From Chloroflexi bacterium UBA6019 (lineage in GTDB: Bacteria > Chloroflexota > Dormibacteria > Dormibacterales > Dormibacteraceae), in assembly GCA_002427995.1 (NCBI GenBank), contig DIZV01000083.1, positions 3,148 through 8,337 on the forward strand: a stretch of 5,190 bases of DNA, in the 5' to 3' direction. The notes beneath the pieces are model-generated. The model was not told the DNA's origin. It saw nothing but the letters and a program-made list of their open reading frames with translations, and did no database searches. Shown in pieces: positions 1 through 5,118 of this stretch; position 1 is the first letter of the stretch; each line of letters begins with the position of its first letter. The position numbers were made by a program, and so were the translations under genes.

Positions 1-719
1 TTCATGGCCTGCAGCATGTCGAGTGCCTCGCCACCGCGGCACTCGCCGACGACGATCCGCTCCGGCCTCATCCGGAGGCTGTTGATGACGAGCCGCTGGA
101 TGGTGATCTCACCCTCGCCGTTGATGTCCTTGGGTCGCGTCTCCATCCGGCAGACGTGCTCCTGGTGGAGCTGCAGCTCGGCTGCGTCCTCGATCGTGAC
201 GATCCGATCCTCCGGCGGGATGAAACCGGAGAGAACGTTGAGAAAGGTCGTCTTGCCGGTGCCCGTGCCGCCCGACACGACGATGTTGGCCTTGGCCAGC
301 ACGGCCGCCTTCATGAAGCCGAAGCCGACTTCGGTGCAGGTGCCGAAACGGATCAGGTCCTCCACCTGGAACGGGTCCTTGGCGAACTTGCGGATCGTCA
401 GGAGCGGCCCGTCGATGGCGAGCGGCCGGATAACTGCGTTGACGCGGGAGCCGTCGGCCAGGCGGGCGTCGGCGAGCGGGGTCCGCTCATCGATCCGGCG
501 GCCAACCGAGCGGACGATGAACTGGATGACGTTGAGGAGCTGATCCTCGTCCTGGAACTTGATTCCGGTGAGAACGACCTTGCCCGCCATCTCGACGTAG
601 ACGTGGTCGATCCCGTTGACCATCACCTCGGTCACCCGGTCGTCTTCGATCACGGGCTGGATCGGCCCGAGCTGGGCGTAGTACTCCTGAAGGTCGATTC
701 CGGGGATGCGAACTGCCAT
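1..719 (-). CDS. tadA: TadA/CpaF-type pilus assembly ATPase, N-terminal 239 residues (runs off window)
   Basis: This is the cytoplasmic secretion ATPase of a Tad/Flp pilus (type II/IV secretion ATPase family), which hydrolyses ATP to power pilin assembly at the TadB/TadC membrane platform. The minus strand is open from the ATG at 717-719 to the window edge, giving 239 codons plus two bases. Visible motifs are MVNG at residues 33-36 (N-terminal sensor domain), the Walker A loop GGTGTGKTT at 150-158 (Lys156), the acidic box IEDAAEL at 176-182, and the Walker B region RIVVGECRGGE at 221-231 (Glu226), followed by ALDMLQAM. The C-terminal half is outside the window. The start is set by a strong Shine-Dalgarno at 724-730. 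MVNG lies unusually close to the N terminus: as far as I know, typical TadA/CpaF proteins carry roughly 80-100 more residues of helical domain before it. The gene begins 29 bases after comF and is probably co-transcribed with it. Family assignment is firm; the choice among Tad-type subfamilies is less so. Confidence 0.93.
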   Translation of the reverse strand, partial: MAVRIPGIDLQEYYAQLGPIQPVIEDDRVTEVMVNGIDHVYVEMAGKVVLTGIKFQDEDQLLNVIQFIVRSVGRRIDERTPLADARLADGSRVNAVIRPLAIDGPLLTIRKFAKDPFQVEDLIRFGTCTEVGFGFMKAAVLAKANIVVSGGTGTGKTTFLNVLSGFIPPEDRIVTIEDAAELQLHQEHVCRMETRPKDINGEGEITIQRLVINSLRMRPERIVVGECRGGEALDMLQAM

Positions 720-723
720 GTAA

Positions 724-730
724 CCCTCCT
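724..730 (-). promoter_or_regulatory. Shine-Dalgarno site of tadA
   Basis: On the minus strand AGGAGGG is followed by four bases (TTAC) and then the ATG at 717-719. This is the best ribosome binding site in the window. It supports the short start over an in-frame GTG at 747-749, which would overlap the comF stop and add only ten residues. Confidence 0.8.
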
Positions 731-748
731 GGGAATAGTGCGCGGTCA

Positions 749-1426
749 CTATAACTTGACTCTGGCGACCGTGAACCCGATCACGGGACCCGCGCCGGCT
801 GCCTTGAGCGCGGCAGCGCAGGCGTCGAGGGTGGCGCCGGTGGTGGCGACGTCGTCCACCAGGACTAACGATCGCCGGCCCAGTTCGGGTCCCTCCCAGT
901 GGAAGGCGCCGGCCACGTTGGCCTGGCGGCGGAGGCGGTCGAGGCCAACCTGGGGTGGCGTGTCCCGCAACCGGACCAGGCCCGCCAGGGCCGGGAGGCC
1001 GCAGAGGCGGGCCAGCTCGCGGCCCAACAGCTCGGCCTGGTTGTAGCCGCGACGCCGCTTCCGGGCCGGGTGGAGGGGAACCCAGGTGACGGCTTCGGCG
1101 GCGAGCCCCTCGACGGCCAGCCGCTCGGCGAGGAGGAGCGCGAGGGGCCGCCGGAGCGGTCGCCGGCCCTCGTACTTGAAGCGGTGGAGCGCTTTCTCGA
1201 CCGGGCCCTCGTAGGCCGCCGCCGAGCGGAGCCGGGTCAGACTCCGGATCCGCGCTTTGCAGCCACAGGAGGCCCGGGCGTGCTCGACCTCGGCCCCGCA
1301 ACGGCCACAGGTCGGCTCCTCCAACCGGCGGGTCCGCCGGCGGCAGCCCGCGCAGTAGAGAGCGCCCAGCGCGCCGCAGCCGCCGCAGCGCGGCGGGAGG
1401 AACAGGTCCACAAAGGCTTCGAGCAT
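749..1426 (-). CDS. comF: ComF family phosphoribosyltransferase-like protein
   Basis: A complete 225-residue protein of usual ComF length. Near the N terminus are four cysteine pairs of zinc-ribbon type: C14xxC17, C25xxC28, C40xxC43 and C54xC56. Next comes the family signature VPLHPARKRRRGYNQAELL at 117-135, and then the PRPP-binding loop LVLVDDVATTGATL at 187-200, typical of type I phosphoribosyltransferases. ComF is needed for natural transformation in several bacteria and is thought to act in the cytoplasm with the helicase and recombination proteins that handle incoming single-stranded DNA. Many genomes also carry it outside competence loci, so the name alone does not prove competence. 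The ATG at 1424-1426 is the first possible start after an in-frame stop at 1439-1441; the Shine-Dalgarno is weak. The gene lies 37 bases after the DUF192 gene and 29 bases before tadA, all on the same strand, so a shared transcript is likely. Confidence 0.92.
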   Translation of the reverse strand: MLEAFVDLFLPPRCGGCGALGALYCAGCRRRTRRLEEPTCGRCGAEVEHARASCGCKARIRSLTRLRSAAAYEGPVEKALHRFKYEGRRPLRRPLALLLAERLAVEGLAAEAVTWVPLHPARKRRRGYNQAELLGRELARLCGLPALAGLVRLRDTPPQVGLDRLRRQANVAGAFHWEGPELGRRSLVLVDDVATTGATLDACAAALKAAGAGPVIGFTVARVKL

Positions 1427-1463
1427 CTCGGCTCGACGCTAGCGGCAGGCAGAAGAGGCGCCG

Positions 1464-1835
1464 TTAAGACAGCGGGCGGGCGAACTCCAGCTGCTCGCCC
1501 ACCGGGAGCTCGAGGCCGTCGAGCGACCCCGCCGGCAGCTCGACCACCTTGTGCGCTCCCCAGACGATCCAGACCACGCCGTACCAGGGCGGCACCCGCC
1601 GGTAGACGCGCTTGACGCGGTCCAGCCGGTCGAGGAAGACGGCATCGATCGGAAACCGCATGCAGAGCATGTGGATCCCGTTGCAGGGGTCGATCAGCAT
1701 CCCCTGGCCGGCGGGGAGAGCCCGCCGGAACATCAGGCCGATCCCGCGGCCGACGAACGTGCGCGGCTTCTCCAGTTTCTCGGCCAGCAGCCGGCCAGAG
1801 GCGACGTGCACCAGCTGGAGGTCGAGCTTCGCCAT
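1464..1835 (-). CDS. DUF192 (UPF0127) family protein
   Basis: A 123-residue protein matching the DUF192 pattern. It has RGIGLMFRRALPAGQGMLI at 30-48 (family GLM-F-R and G-hydrophobic motifs), MRFPIDAVFLDR at 59-70 in place of the common MxNTxIPLDxxFxD, a VPPW turn at 81-84, and VVELPAGSLDGL at 97-108 (the ELPAG motif). The family has a small beta-rich fold and no settled biochemical role. There is no signal peptide or membrane segment here, so the protein is probably cytoplasmic. The reading frame stays open far upstream, but that part is antisense to the hydrolase gene. Homology begins at the ATG at 1833-1835 and there is no other plausible start nearby. No Shine-Dalgarno lies at normal spacing; a GAGGGT is about 15 bases away. 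It appears to be the first gene of a DUF192-comF-tadA operon. Confidence 0.88.
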   Translation of the reverse strand: MAKLDLQLVHVASGRLLAEKLEKPRTFVGRGIGLMFRRALPAGQGMLIDPCNGIHMLCMRFPIDAVFLDRLDRVKRVYRRVPPWYGVVWIVWGAHKVVELPAGSLDGLELPVGEQLEFARPLS

Positions 1836-1845
1836 CCGAGGCGAA

Positions 1846-1855
1846 ATCGTACCCT
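1846..1855. promoter_or_regulatory. Possible bidirectional promoter core with overlapping -10-like elements
   Basis: The 30 bases between the divergent DUF192 and hydrolase start codons contain TACCCT on the plus strand (1850-1855) and TACGAT on the minus strand (1851-1846). Both fit TANNNT and share the central TA at 1850-1851, the exact midpoint between the two ATGs, leaving ten bases from each element to its start codon. Neither gene has a normal Shine-Dalgarno, which would suit near-leaderless transcripts. I see no convincing -35 box on either strand. The match is short and could be chance. Confidence 0.3.
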
Positions 1856-1865
1856 CGTGCAGGCG

Positions 1866-2615
1866 ATGGCAGATTTCGAGAGCGACGGCGTCCGCATCCA
1901 CTACTACCTGGAGGGGCCGCCCGAGGGCGCGCCGACCATCCTCGTCCACGGCTTCTGCAGCAACTTCCAGGTCAACTGGGTCGGATCCCGCTGGGTCGAG
2001 ACGCTGACCCGCGCCGGGCGGCGGGTCATCGGCCTCGACACCCGCGGCCACGGCCGAAGCGAGAAACCGCACGATCCCGACGGCTACGGGCCGCGCATGG
2101 TCGCGGACGTCGCCAACCTGATCCGGCACCTCAGCCTGGAACGGGTCGACTTCGTCGGCTACTCGATGGGCAGCCAGATCGGTCTCCGATTCCTGGCCGC
2201 CCGCCCCGCGCACATCCACCGCGCCGTGTTGGGCGGGATCGGGATGAACGTCACGACCCCCTTCCGCGCCGCTGAGTCGATCGCCCGCCGGCTGCGCGGC
2301 GACGTGGCTGAAAAGGGCCCGATTCCGACCCTCTTCTACAACTTCGCGATCGCGGTCCCGGGCAACGACCTGGAGGCGCTCGCCTGCTGCATCACCTCGC
2401 GCAGCGCGCCGCTCGGCGAGGAGCAGCTGGCCGCGATCCAGACCCCGGTCCTGGTTGCGGTCGGCGGCGCGGACCCGATTGCCCGGGATGCGCGCCGGCT
2501 GGCCGAACTGATCCCCGCCGCCGAATACTTCGAGGTGCCGGGCCGCGACCACGCCACGGCGGTGCCGTCCCGGGCGATCAAGGAGCGTGCGCTGGAGTTC
2601 CTCGACCAGCCCTGA
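1866..2615 (+). CDS. Alpha/beta hydrolase fold protein
   Basis: The only convincing plus-strand gene: 249 residues, a normal size for a single-domain alpha/beta hydrolase. Visible elements in order are LVHGF at 26-30 (oxyanion-hole HG), DTRGHGRSEKP at 58-68, the nucleophile elbow GYSMG at 98-102 with Ser100, an acidic residue after a beta strand in VGGADP (Asp203), and the catalytic histidine in GRDHA (His229). The full Ser-Asp-His triad supports an active esterase, lipase or C-C bond hydrolase, but the substrate cannot be read from the sequence. No signal peptide is seen, so it is likely cytoplasmic. I chose the ATG at 1866; an in-frame GTG at 1857 would add three residues. Neither has a clear Shine-Dalgarno. 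The gene is divergent from DUF192 (30 bases) and convergent with the DUF421 gene (2 bases between stops), so it stands apart from the flanking pilus operons. Confidence 0.9.
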   Translation: MADFESDGVRIHYYLEGPPEGAPTILVHGFCSNFQVNWVGSRWVETLTRAGRRVIGLDTRGHGRSEKPHDPDGYGPRMVADVANLIRHLSLERVDFVGYSMGSQIGLRFLAARPAHIHRAVLGGIGMNVTTPFRAAESIARRLRGDVAEKGPIPTLFYNFAIAVPGNDLEALACCITSRSAPLGEEQLAAIQTPVLVAVGGADPIARDARRLAELIPAAEYFEVPGRDHATAVPSRAIKERALEFLDQP

Positions 2616-2617
2616 AG

Positions 2618-3133
2618 TCAGTGGCGGATGAAGCGCACGCGCCGGCGGCGCCGGGGTGTCTTTTCCCCCTTGCCGATGATGCTGATCGACCCGTCGGACT
2701 CGAGCACCGCGAGCTTGATTTCCTTGAGCTCGACCAGGCCATGCTCGCGAACCGCCATCTCGACCTCGTCGTCCAGGATTCCCTCCTTCGCCATCGCCTT
2801 GCGGTCGAAGACCCCGTCCTTCAGCAGCACTGTCGGAGCCGAGGTGAGGATCCGGTGAACGACCGGGATGTCGTCGAGGCGGCCGACGATCCAGTTCGCC
2901 GCCAGCAGCGAGAAGACGATGATCACGCCGCCCAGGAGGGACGCGTCGGGCCCCGTCATCGCGGGCTGGACCGCGTTCGCCACCAGCAGCACGAAGACCA
3001 GGTCGAAGAGCGTGAACTGGCCGACCTCGCGCTTGCCGAAGATACGCAGGCCGAGGAGCAGAACGAGGTAGATTCCGATCGAACGGATGACGAGCTCCCA
3101 CCACGGGACAGCGAGGTGGAAGAGATTTCCCAT
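2618..3133 (-). CDS. DUF421 (YetF-like) membrane protein
   Basis: A 171-residue protein of the DUF421/YetF family. It has three predicted membrane helices near residues 14-31, 43-56 and 67-84. GKREVGQFTLFDLV at 33-46 followed by NAVQPAM at 53-59 is the family core. A cytoplasmic alpha/beta domain follows, with PTVLLKDGVFD at 100-110 and the REHGLVELKEIKLAVLESDG stretch at 129-148. The C terminus is strongly basic (RRRRRVRFIR, 161-170), probably membrane-proximal on the cytoplasmic side. The family is widespread, and in Bacillus related proteins are linked to spore or envelope functions, but the mechanism is not settled. The ATG at 3131-3133 follows the tadC stop by 20 bases, with only a weak AGG upstream. 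Co-transcription with tadB and tadC is likely from spacing; a role in the pilus is speculative. The stop codon is 2 bases from that of the convergent hydrolase. Confidence 0.9.
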   Translation of the reverse strand: MGNLFHLAVPWWELVIRSIGIYLVLLLGLRIFGKREVGQFTLFDLVFVLLVANAVQPAMTGPDASLLGGVIIVFSLLAANWIVGRLDDIPVVHRILTSAPTVLLKDGVFDRKAMAKEGILDDEVEMAVREHGLVELKEIKLAVLESDGSISIIGKGEKTPRRRRRVRFIRH

Positions 3134-3153
3134 TCGTCCGGATACCTAGACCG

Positions 3154-3828
3154 TCAGCCGCCGTTCCTCACCTTCATGATGATCAGCACCGCCGGGCCGA
3201 GGAGGATCAGCCAGAGGGTCGGGAAGATGCAGCCGACCATCGGCAGCATCATCTTGAGCGAGGCCTGCGCGGCGAGCTCCTCGGCGCGCTGGCGGCGCTT
3301 TCGCCGCATCTCCTCCGACTGCAGACGGAGGATCTTGGCCAGGCCGACGCCCATCTGCTCCGACTGGATGACAGCCTGGGTGAAGTTGTGGAGGTCCTCC
3401 ACCCCGCACCGCCGGCCCATCTCGTCGAGCGCCTCGAGGCGGGGACGGCCGAGCCGCACCTCCTGGAGCACGGTCTTGAACTCGTCGGCAAGGGCGTTAT
3501 CGAACTTGTCGGTGACGCGCTGGATGGCGGCATCGAAACCGAGGCCCGCCTCGACGGCGATCGTGAGCAGGTCCATCACATCGGGGAGGCCGAGCTGGAT
3601 CTCCTTCCGGCGCGCGCTGACCTTGGTGCTGATGTAGTAACCGGGGGCGAAAAAGCCGATCACCCCTCCCATCAGCGCCGAGAGCGCGATCGCCACGGGG
3701 CTGTGGAAGAGCAGGCCGACCAGCAGCCCGACCACGAAGAGGACGACCGCGGCGCCATAGCGGAGGGCCTGGAAGTCGGAGGGGGAAAGGTTCCCCGGCC
3801 GTCCGGCGAGGTTCAGCCGGTTCTGCAT
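3154..3828 (-). CDS. TadC-like protein, C-terminal part with T2SSF domain (224 aa in intact frame)
   Basis: This is the intact reading frame of the C-terminal 224 residues of the broken tadC. It begins MQNRLNLAG, a stretch typical of the region just before the membrane helices of TadB/TadC proteins. Two hydrophobic segments lie near 24-42 and 46-64. The T2SSF core follows: LPDVMDLLTIAVEAGLGFD at 81-99, then ALADEF at 112-117, the EVRLGRPRLEAL stretch at 123-134, and a basic EEMRRKRRQRAEELA region at 172-186. A C-terminal hydrophobic helix lies near 197-219. The ATG at 3826-3828 has only a poor Shine-Dalgarno (CAGGAC) and sits inside a conserved region, so it is probably not the natural start. 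An automatic annotator would report this piece as a type II secretion F family protein. Confidence 0.8.
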   Translation of the reverse strand: MQNRLNLAGRPGNLSPSDFQALRYGAAVVLFVVGLLVGLLFHSPVAIALSALMGGVIGFFAPGYYISTKVSARRKEIQLGLPDVMDLLTIAVEAGLGFDAAIQRVTDKFDNALADEFKTVLQEVRLGRPRLEALDEMGRRCGVEDLHNFTQAVIQSEQMGVGLAKILRLQSEEMRRKRRQRAEELAAQASLKMMLPMVGCIFPTLWLILLGPAVLIIMKVRNGG

Positions 3829-4087
3829 GTCCTGCCGCTGCTTCTCGGGTGTCCGCTCGGCGAGGTACTTTGCCGAGGCGGTCGATCACCGGCCGGATGA
3901 AGCGCTCCTCGAACGGCTTTTGGAGCTCGACCTCGTCGAGGGTCAGCGGCTTCTGGCCGCTGAAGGCGGCGAGCCGGTCCTGGACCATGTCGCCGGAGAC
4001 GGCCTGGCCGCGGGTCGTGTACATCCCCCAGAAGACGAGGAAGATGCCGACGGCCGCGAGGAGGGCGAGGAAGTAAGTCGGGTTCAT
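3497..4087 (-). CDS. TadC-like N-terminal part, out of frame after residue 73
   Basis: This 196-codon frame starts at the natural tadC ATG. Residues 3-21 form a hydrophobic N-terminal helix, and residues 22-73 form the cytoplasmic linker ending in FIRPVIDRLGK, as expected for TadC. Beyond codon 73 (3869-3871) the translation is rich in Arg, Pro, Ala and Gly and is a shadow of the real frame. It lacks membrane helices and family motifs and overlaps the C-terminal piece by over 330 bases. Only about 3869-4087 is therefore genuine coding sequence in this frame. Confidence 0.6.
   Translation of the reverse strand: MNPTYFLALLAAVGIFLVFWGMYTTRGQAVSGDMVQDRLAAFSGQKPLTLDEVELQKPFEERFIRPVIDRLGKVPRRADTREAAAGHAEPAEPRRTAGEPFPLRLPGPPLWRRGRPLRGRAAGRPALPQPRGDRALGADGRGDRLFRPRLLHQHQGQRAPEGDPARPPRCDGPAHDRRRGGPRFRCRHPARHRQVR
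3869..3871 (-). other. Likely one-base insertion site in tadC
   Basis: The minus strand reads GGC AAA GTA CCT in the upstream frame. Removing one A gives GGC AAG TAC CTC, which joins the two TadC halves as LGKYLAER. The site is bounded on one side by a TGA in the downstream frame (3886-3888), and on the other by the family-like residues that begin about 3870 in that frame. The run of three A is short for a polymerase-slippage or homopolymer error, but it is the most economical position. Confidence 0.75.
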
Positions 4088-4094
4088 CTAAATC

Positions 4095-5081
4095 TCAGAC
4101 CTCGATCGCGGTGACGCGGCTCATCACCAGGTTGCCAAGGAAAATCATGAAAATCGCGACCGCGATGATGATCCAGCCGACCGCGCTCTCCGTCATCGGC
4201 TTGAAGTAGGTCGGTGTCGCGAAGTACATGAAGACCGCGAGGACGATCGGGAGGCTGGTGATCAGCTGGCCGGAGGACCTGGCCGACGCGGTCAGCGTCG
4301 AGATCTGGCCCTTGATGCGGACCCGCTCGCGGATCGTGAAGGCGATGTTGTCGAGGATCTCGGCCAGGTTACCGCCGACCGTACGATGGATCGCCACCGC
4401 GGTGACCATCAGGTCGAGGTCGTCCGACTCGATTCGCTTGACCATGTGGCCGAGTGACTCCTCGACGCTGCCGCCGAGGTTCATCTCCCGGACGCAGCGG
4501 GCGAACTCCTCGGCGATCGGCGGGCTGGCGTTCTTGGAGACGGTGTCGATCGCCTGTGCAAACGAGTAGCCGGCCTTGAGCGCGTTGGAGAGGAGCAGGA
4601 GCGTATCGCCGAGCTGGTTGTTGAACGCCTTGAGGCGCTGGCGCTGGCGAAACTTCACGTAGAAGCCCGGGAGGAGGTAGCCGGCTACGCCCATCACGGT
4701 CGCCTGGATGATCCCGTAGACGTACCCAAAGCGGATGAAGCCGATCATGAAGAGCAGGATGGTGAGACCGATCTGGATCCCGATGTACTCCGAGGTCCGG
4801 AGCTTGAGATCCGCCTTCGCCAGCTCGTCCTGGAGTGACGCCTTGCCCTTCTTGACGTCACCCCGGCCGAATCGGTCGGCGGCCGGCTGGAAGATGCGGG
4901 CCAGCCGCTCCCGGAAGTTGGCCGGCGGCGCCGCGGCCGCCGCTGCCGACGCGGGGTTGACGACCCCGTACTCGGCGAGCCGGGCCTGGAGGTCGGCGGT
5001 CGCGGTCCGTGTCTGCGCGATGCCGTAGAAGATCGCCATCACGCCGAGGCCGGCGACGATCGCGATGAGGTAGATGGTCAT
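4095..5081 (-). CDS. tadB: TadB-like pilus assembly inner-membrane protein
   Basis: A complete 328-residue TadB, close to the usual family length. An N-terminal membrane helix (about 3-20) is followed by a cytoplasmic linker with an alanine/proline-rich patch at 43-54. Two membrane segments follow near 100-117 and 120-140. The T2SSF domain covers about 155-285: NNQLGDTLLLLSNALKAGYS at 154-173, PPIAEEFARCVREMNLGGS at 187-205, then DLDLMVTAVAIHRTVGGNLA at 221-240. Two C-terminal helices lie near 273-289 and 301-320. TadB and TadC form the membrane platform on which the TadA ATPase acts. The ATG at 5079-5081 has GGAAGGGAG about ten bases upstream, slightly far, with a small CTGAG direct repeat between. 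It overlaps nothing and precedes tadC by 7 bases, a classic tadB-tadC pair. TadB rather than TadC is chosen by gene order and the length of the linker. Confidence 0.93.
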   Translation of the reverse strand: MTIYLIAIVAGLGVMAIFYGIAQTRTATADLQARLAEYGVVNPASAAAAAAPPANFRERLARIFQPAADRFGRGDVKKGKASLQDELAKADLKLRTSEYIGIQIGLTILLFMIGFIRFGYVYGIIQATVMGVAGYLLPGFYVKFRQRQRLKAFNNQLGDTLLLLSNALKAGYSFAQAIDTVSKNASPPIAEEFARCVREMNLGGSVEESLGHMVKRIESDDLDLMVTAVAIHRTVGGNLAEILDNIAFTIRERVRIKGQISTLTASARSSGQLITSLPIVLAVFMYFATPTYFKPMTESAVGWIIIAVAIFMIFLGNLVMSRVTAIEV

Positions 5082-5118
5082 CTCAGCTCAGCTCCCTTCC
5101 TTTGAAGTCATGTGGGGT

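Larger units (their letters stand above)
3154..4087 (-). pseudogene. tadC: tadC-like pilus platform gene broken by a one-base insertion
   Basis: Read as one gene with one base removed from the AAA (minus strand) at 3869-3871, this span encodes a continuous 310-residue TadC-like protein, the usual length for the family. It would have an N-terminal membrane helix, a cytoplasmic linker, two helices, a type II secretion F (T2SSF) domain and a C-terminal helix. As sequenced, the first frame gives residues 1-73 correctly and then diverges into an arginine/proline-rich tail. The correct sequence continues in the other frame as GKYLAERTPEKQRQD and runs into the C-terminal half. TadC pairs with TadB as the inner-membrane platform of Tad pili. 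The start ATG (4085-4087) is 7 bases after the tadB stop, with GAGGT about 11 bases upstream of it. Either the gene is inactivated, or the base is a sequencing or assembly error, or recoding occurs; error or recent mutation seems most likely. Confidence 0.85.

Noticed and set aside
39..41. Cysteine in the Walker B region of TadA (GECRGGE where valine is common)
   Set aside because: As far as I recall, cysteine occurs at this position in other TadA/CpaF proteins and it does not touch the catalytic glutamate, so I do not treat it as a defect.
156..1046. Long plus-strand open frame opposite tadA and comF
   Set aside because: The translation has no recognisable domain, and the minus strand here carries two proteins with full family motifs; it is a shadow.
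1427..1463. Possible terminator between DUF192 and comF
   Set aside because: Only a four-base stem (CGGC/GCCG) can be drawn and no T-run follows on the minus strand, so read-through is assumed.
899..1615. Plus-strand frame across comF and the end of DUF192
   Set aside because: Ala, Gly, Arg and Pro-rich translation with no domain, antisense to ComF; codon bias mirrors the minus-strand genes.
1836..3104. Minus-strand frame of the DUF192 gene stays open for another 420 codons upstream
   Set aside because: It runs antisense through the hydrolase and through DUF421 out of frame, is rich in Arg, Gly, Ala and Asp with no motifs, and the DUF192 homology begins exactly at the ATG at 1835. Long open antisense frames are expected at this GC content.
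2621..3637. Long plus-strand open frame opposite DUF421 and tadC
   Set aside because: Low-complexity, highly charged translation without motifs, fully antisense to two clear membrane-protein genes.
3860..3890. Programmed frameshifting in tadC
   Set aside because: Joining the frames needs a +1 shift. There is no known slippery +1 site, no stop codon at the shift point and no clear stimulatory element, so an indel is the simpler reading.
4920..4953. Alanine-codon repeat (GCC/GCG-rich) in tadB
   Set aside because: It encodes an Ala/Pro-rich flexible linker between the first helix and the cytoplasmic domain; ordinary in GC-rich genomes and in frame.
5082..5091. CTGAG direct repeat just before the tadB start
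   Set aside because: Two five-base copies only; too short to be more than coincidence, though it stretches the Shine-Dalgarno spacing.
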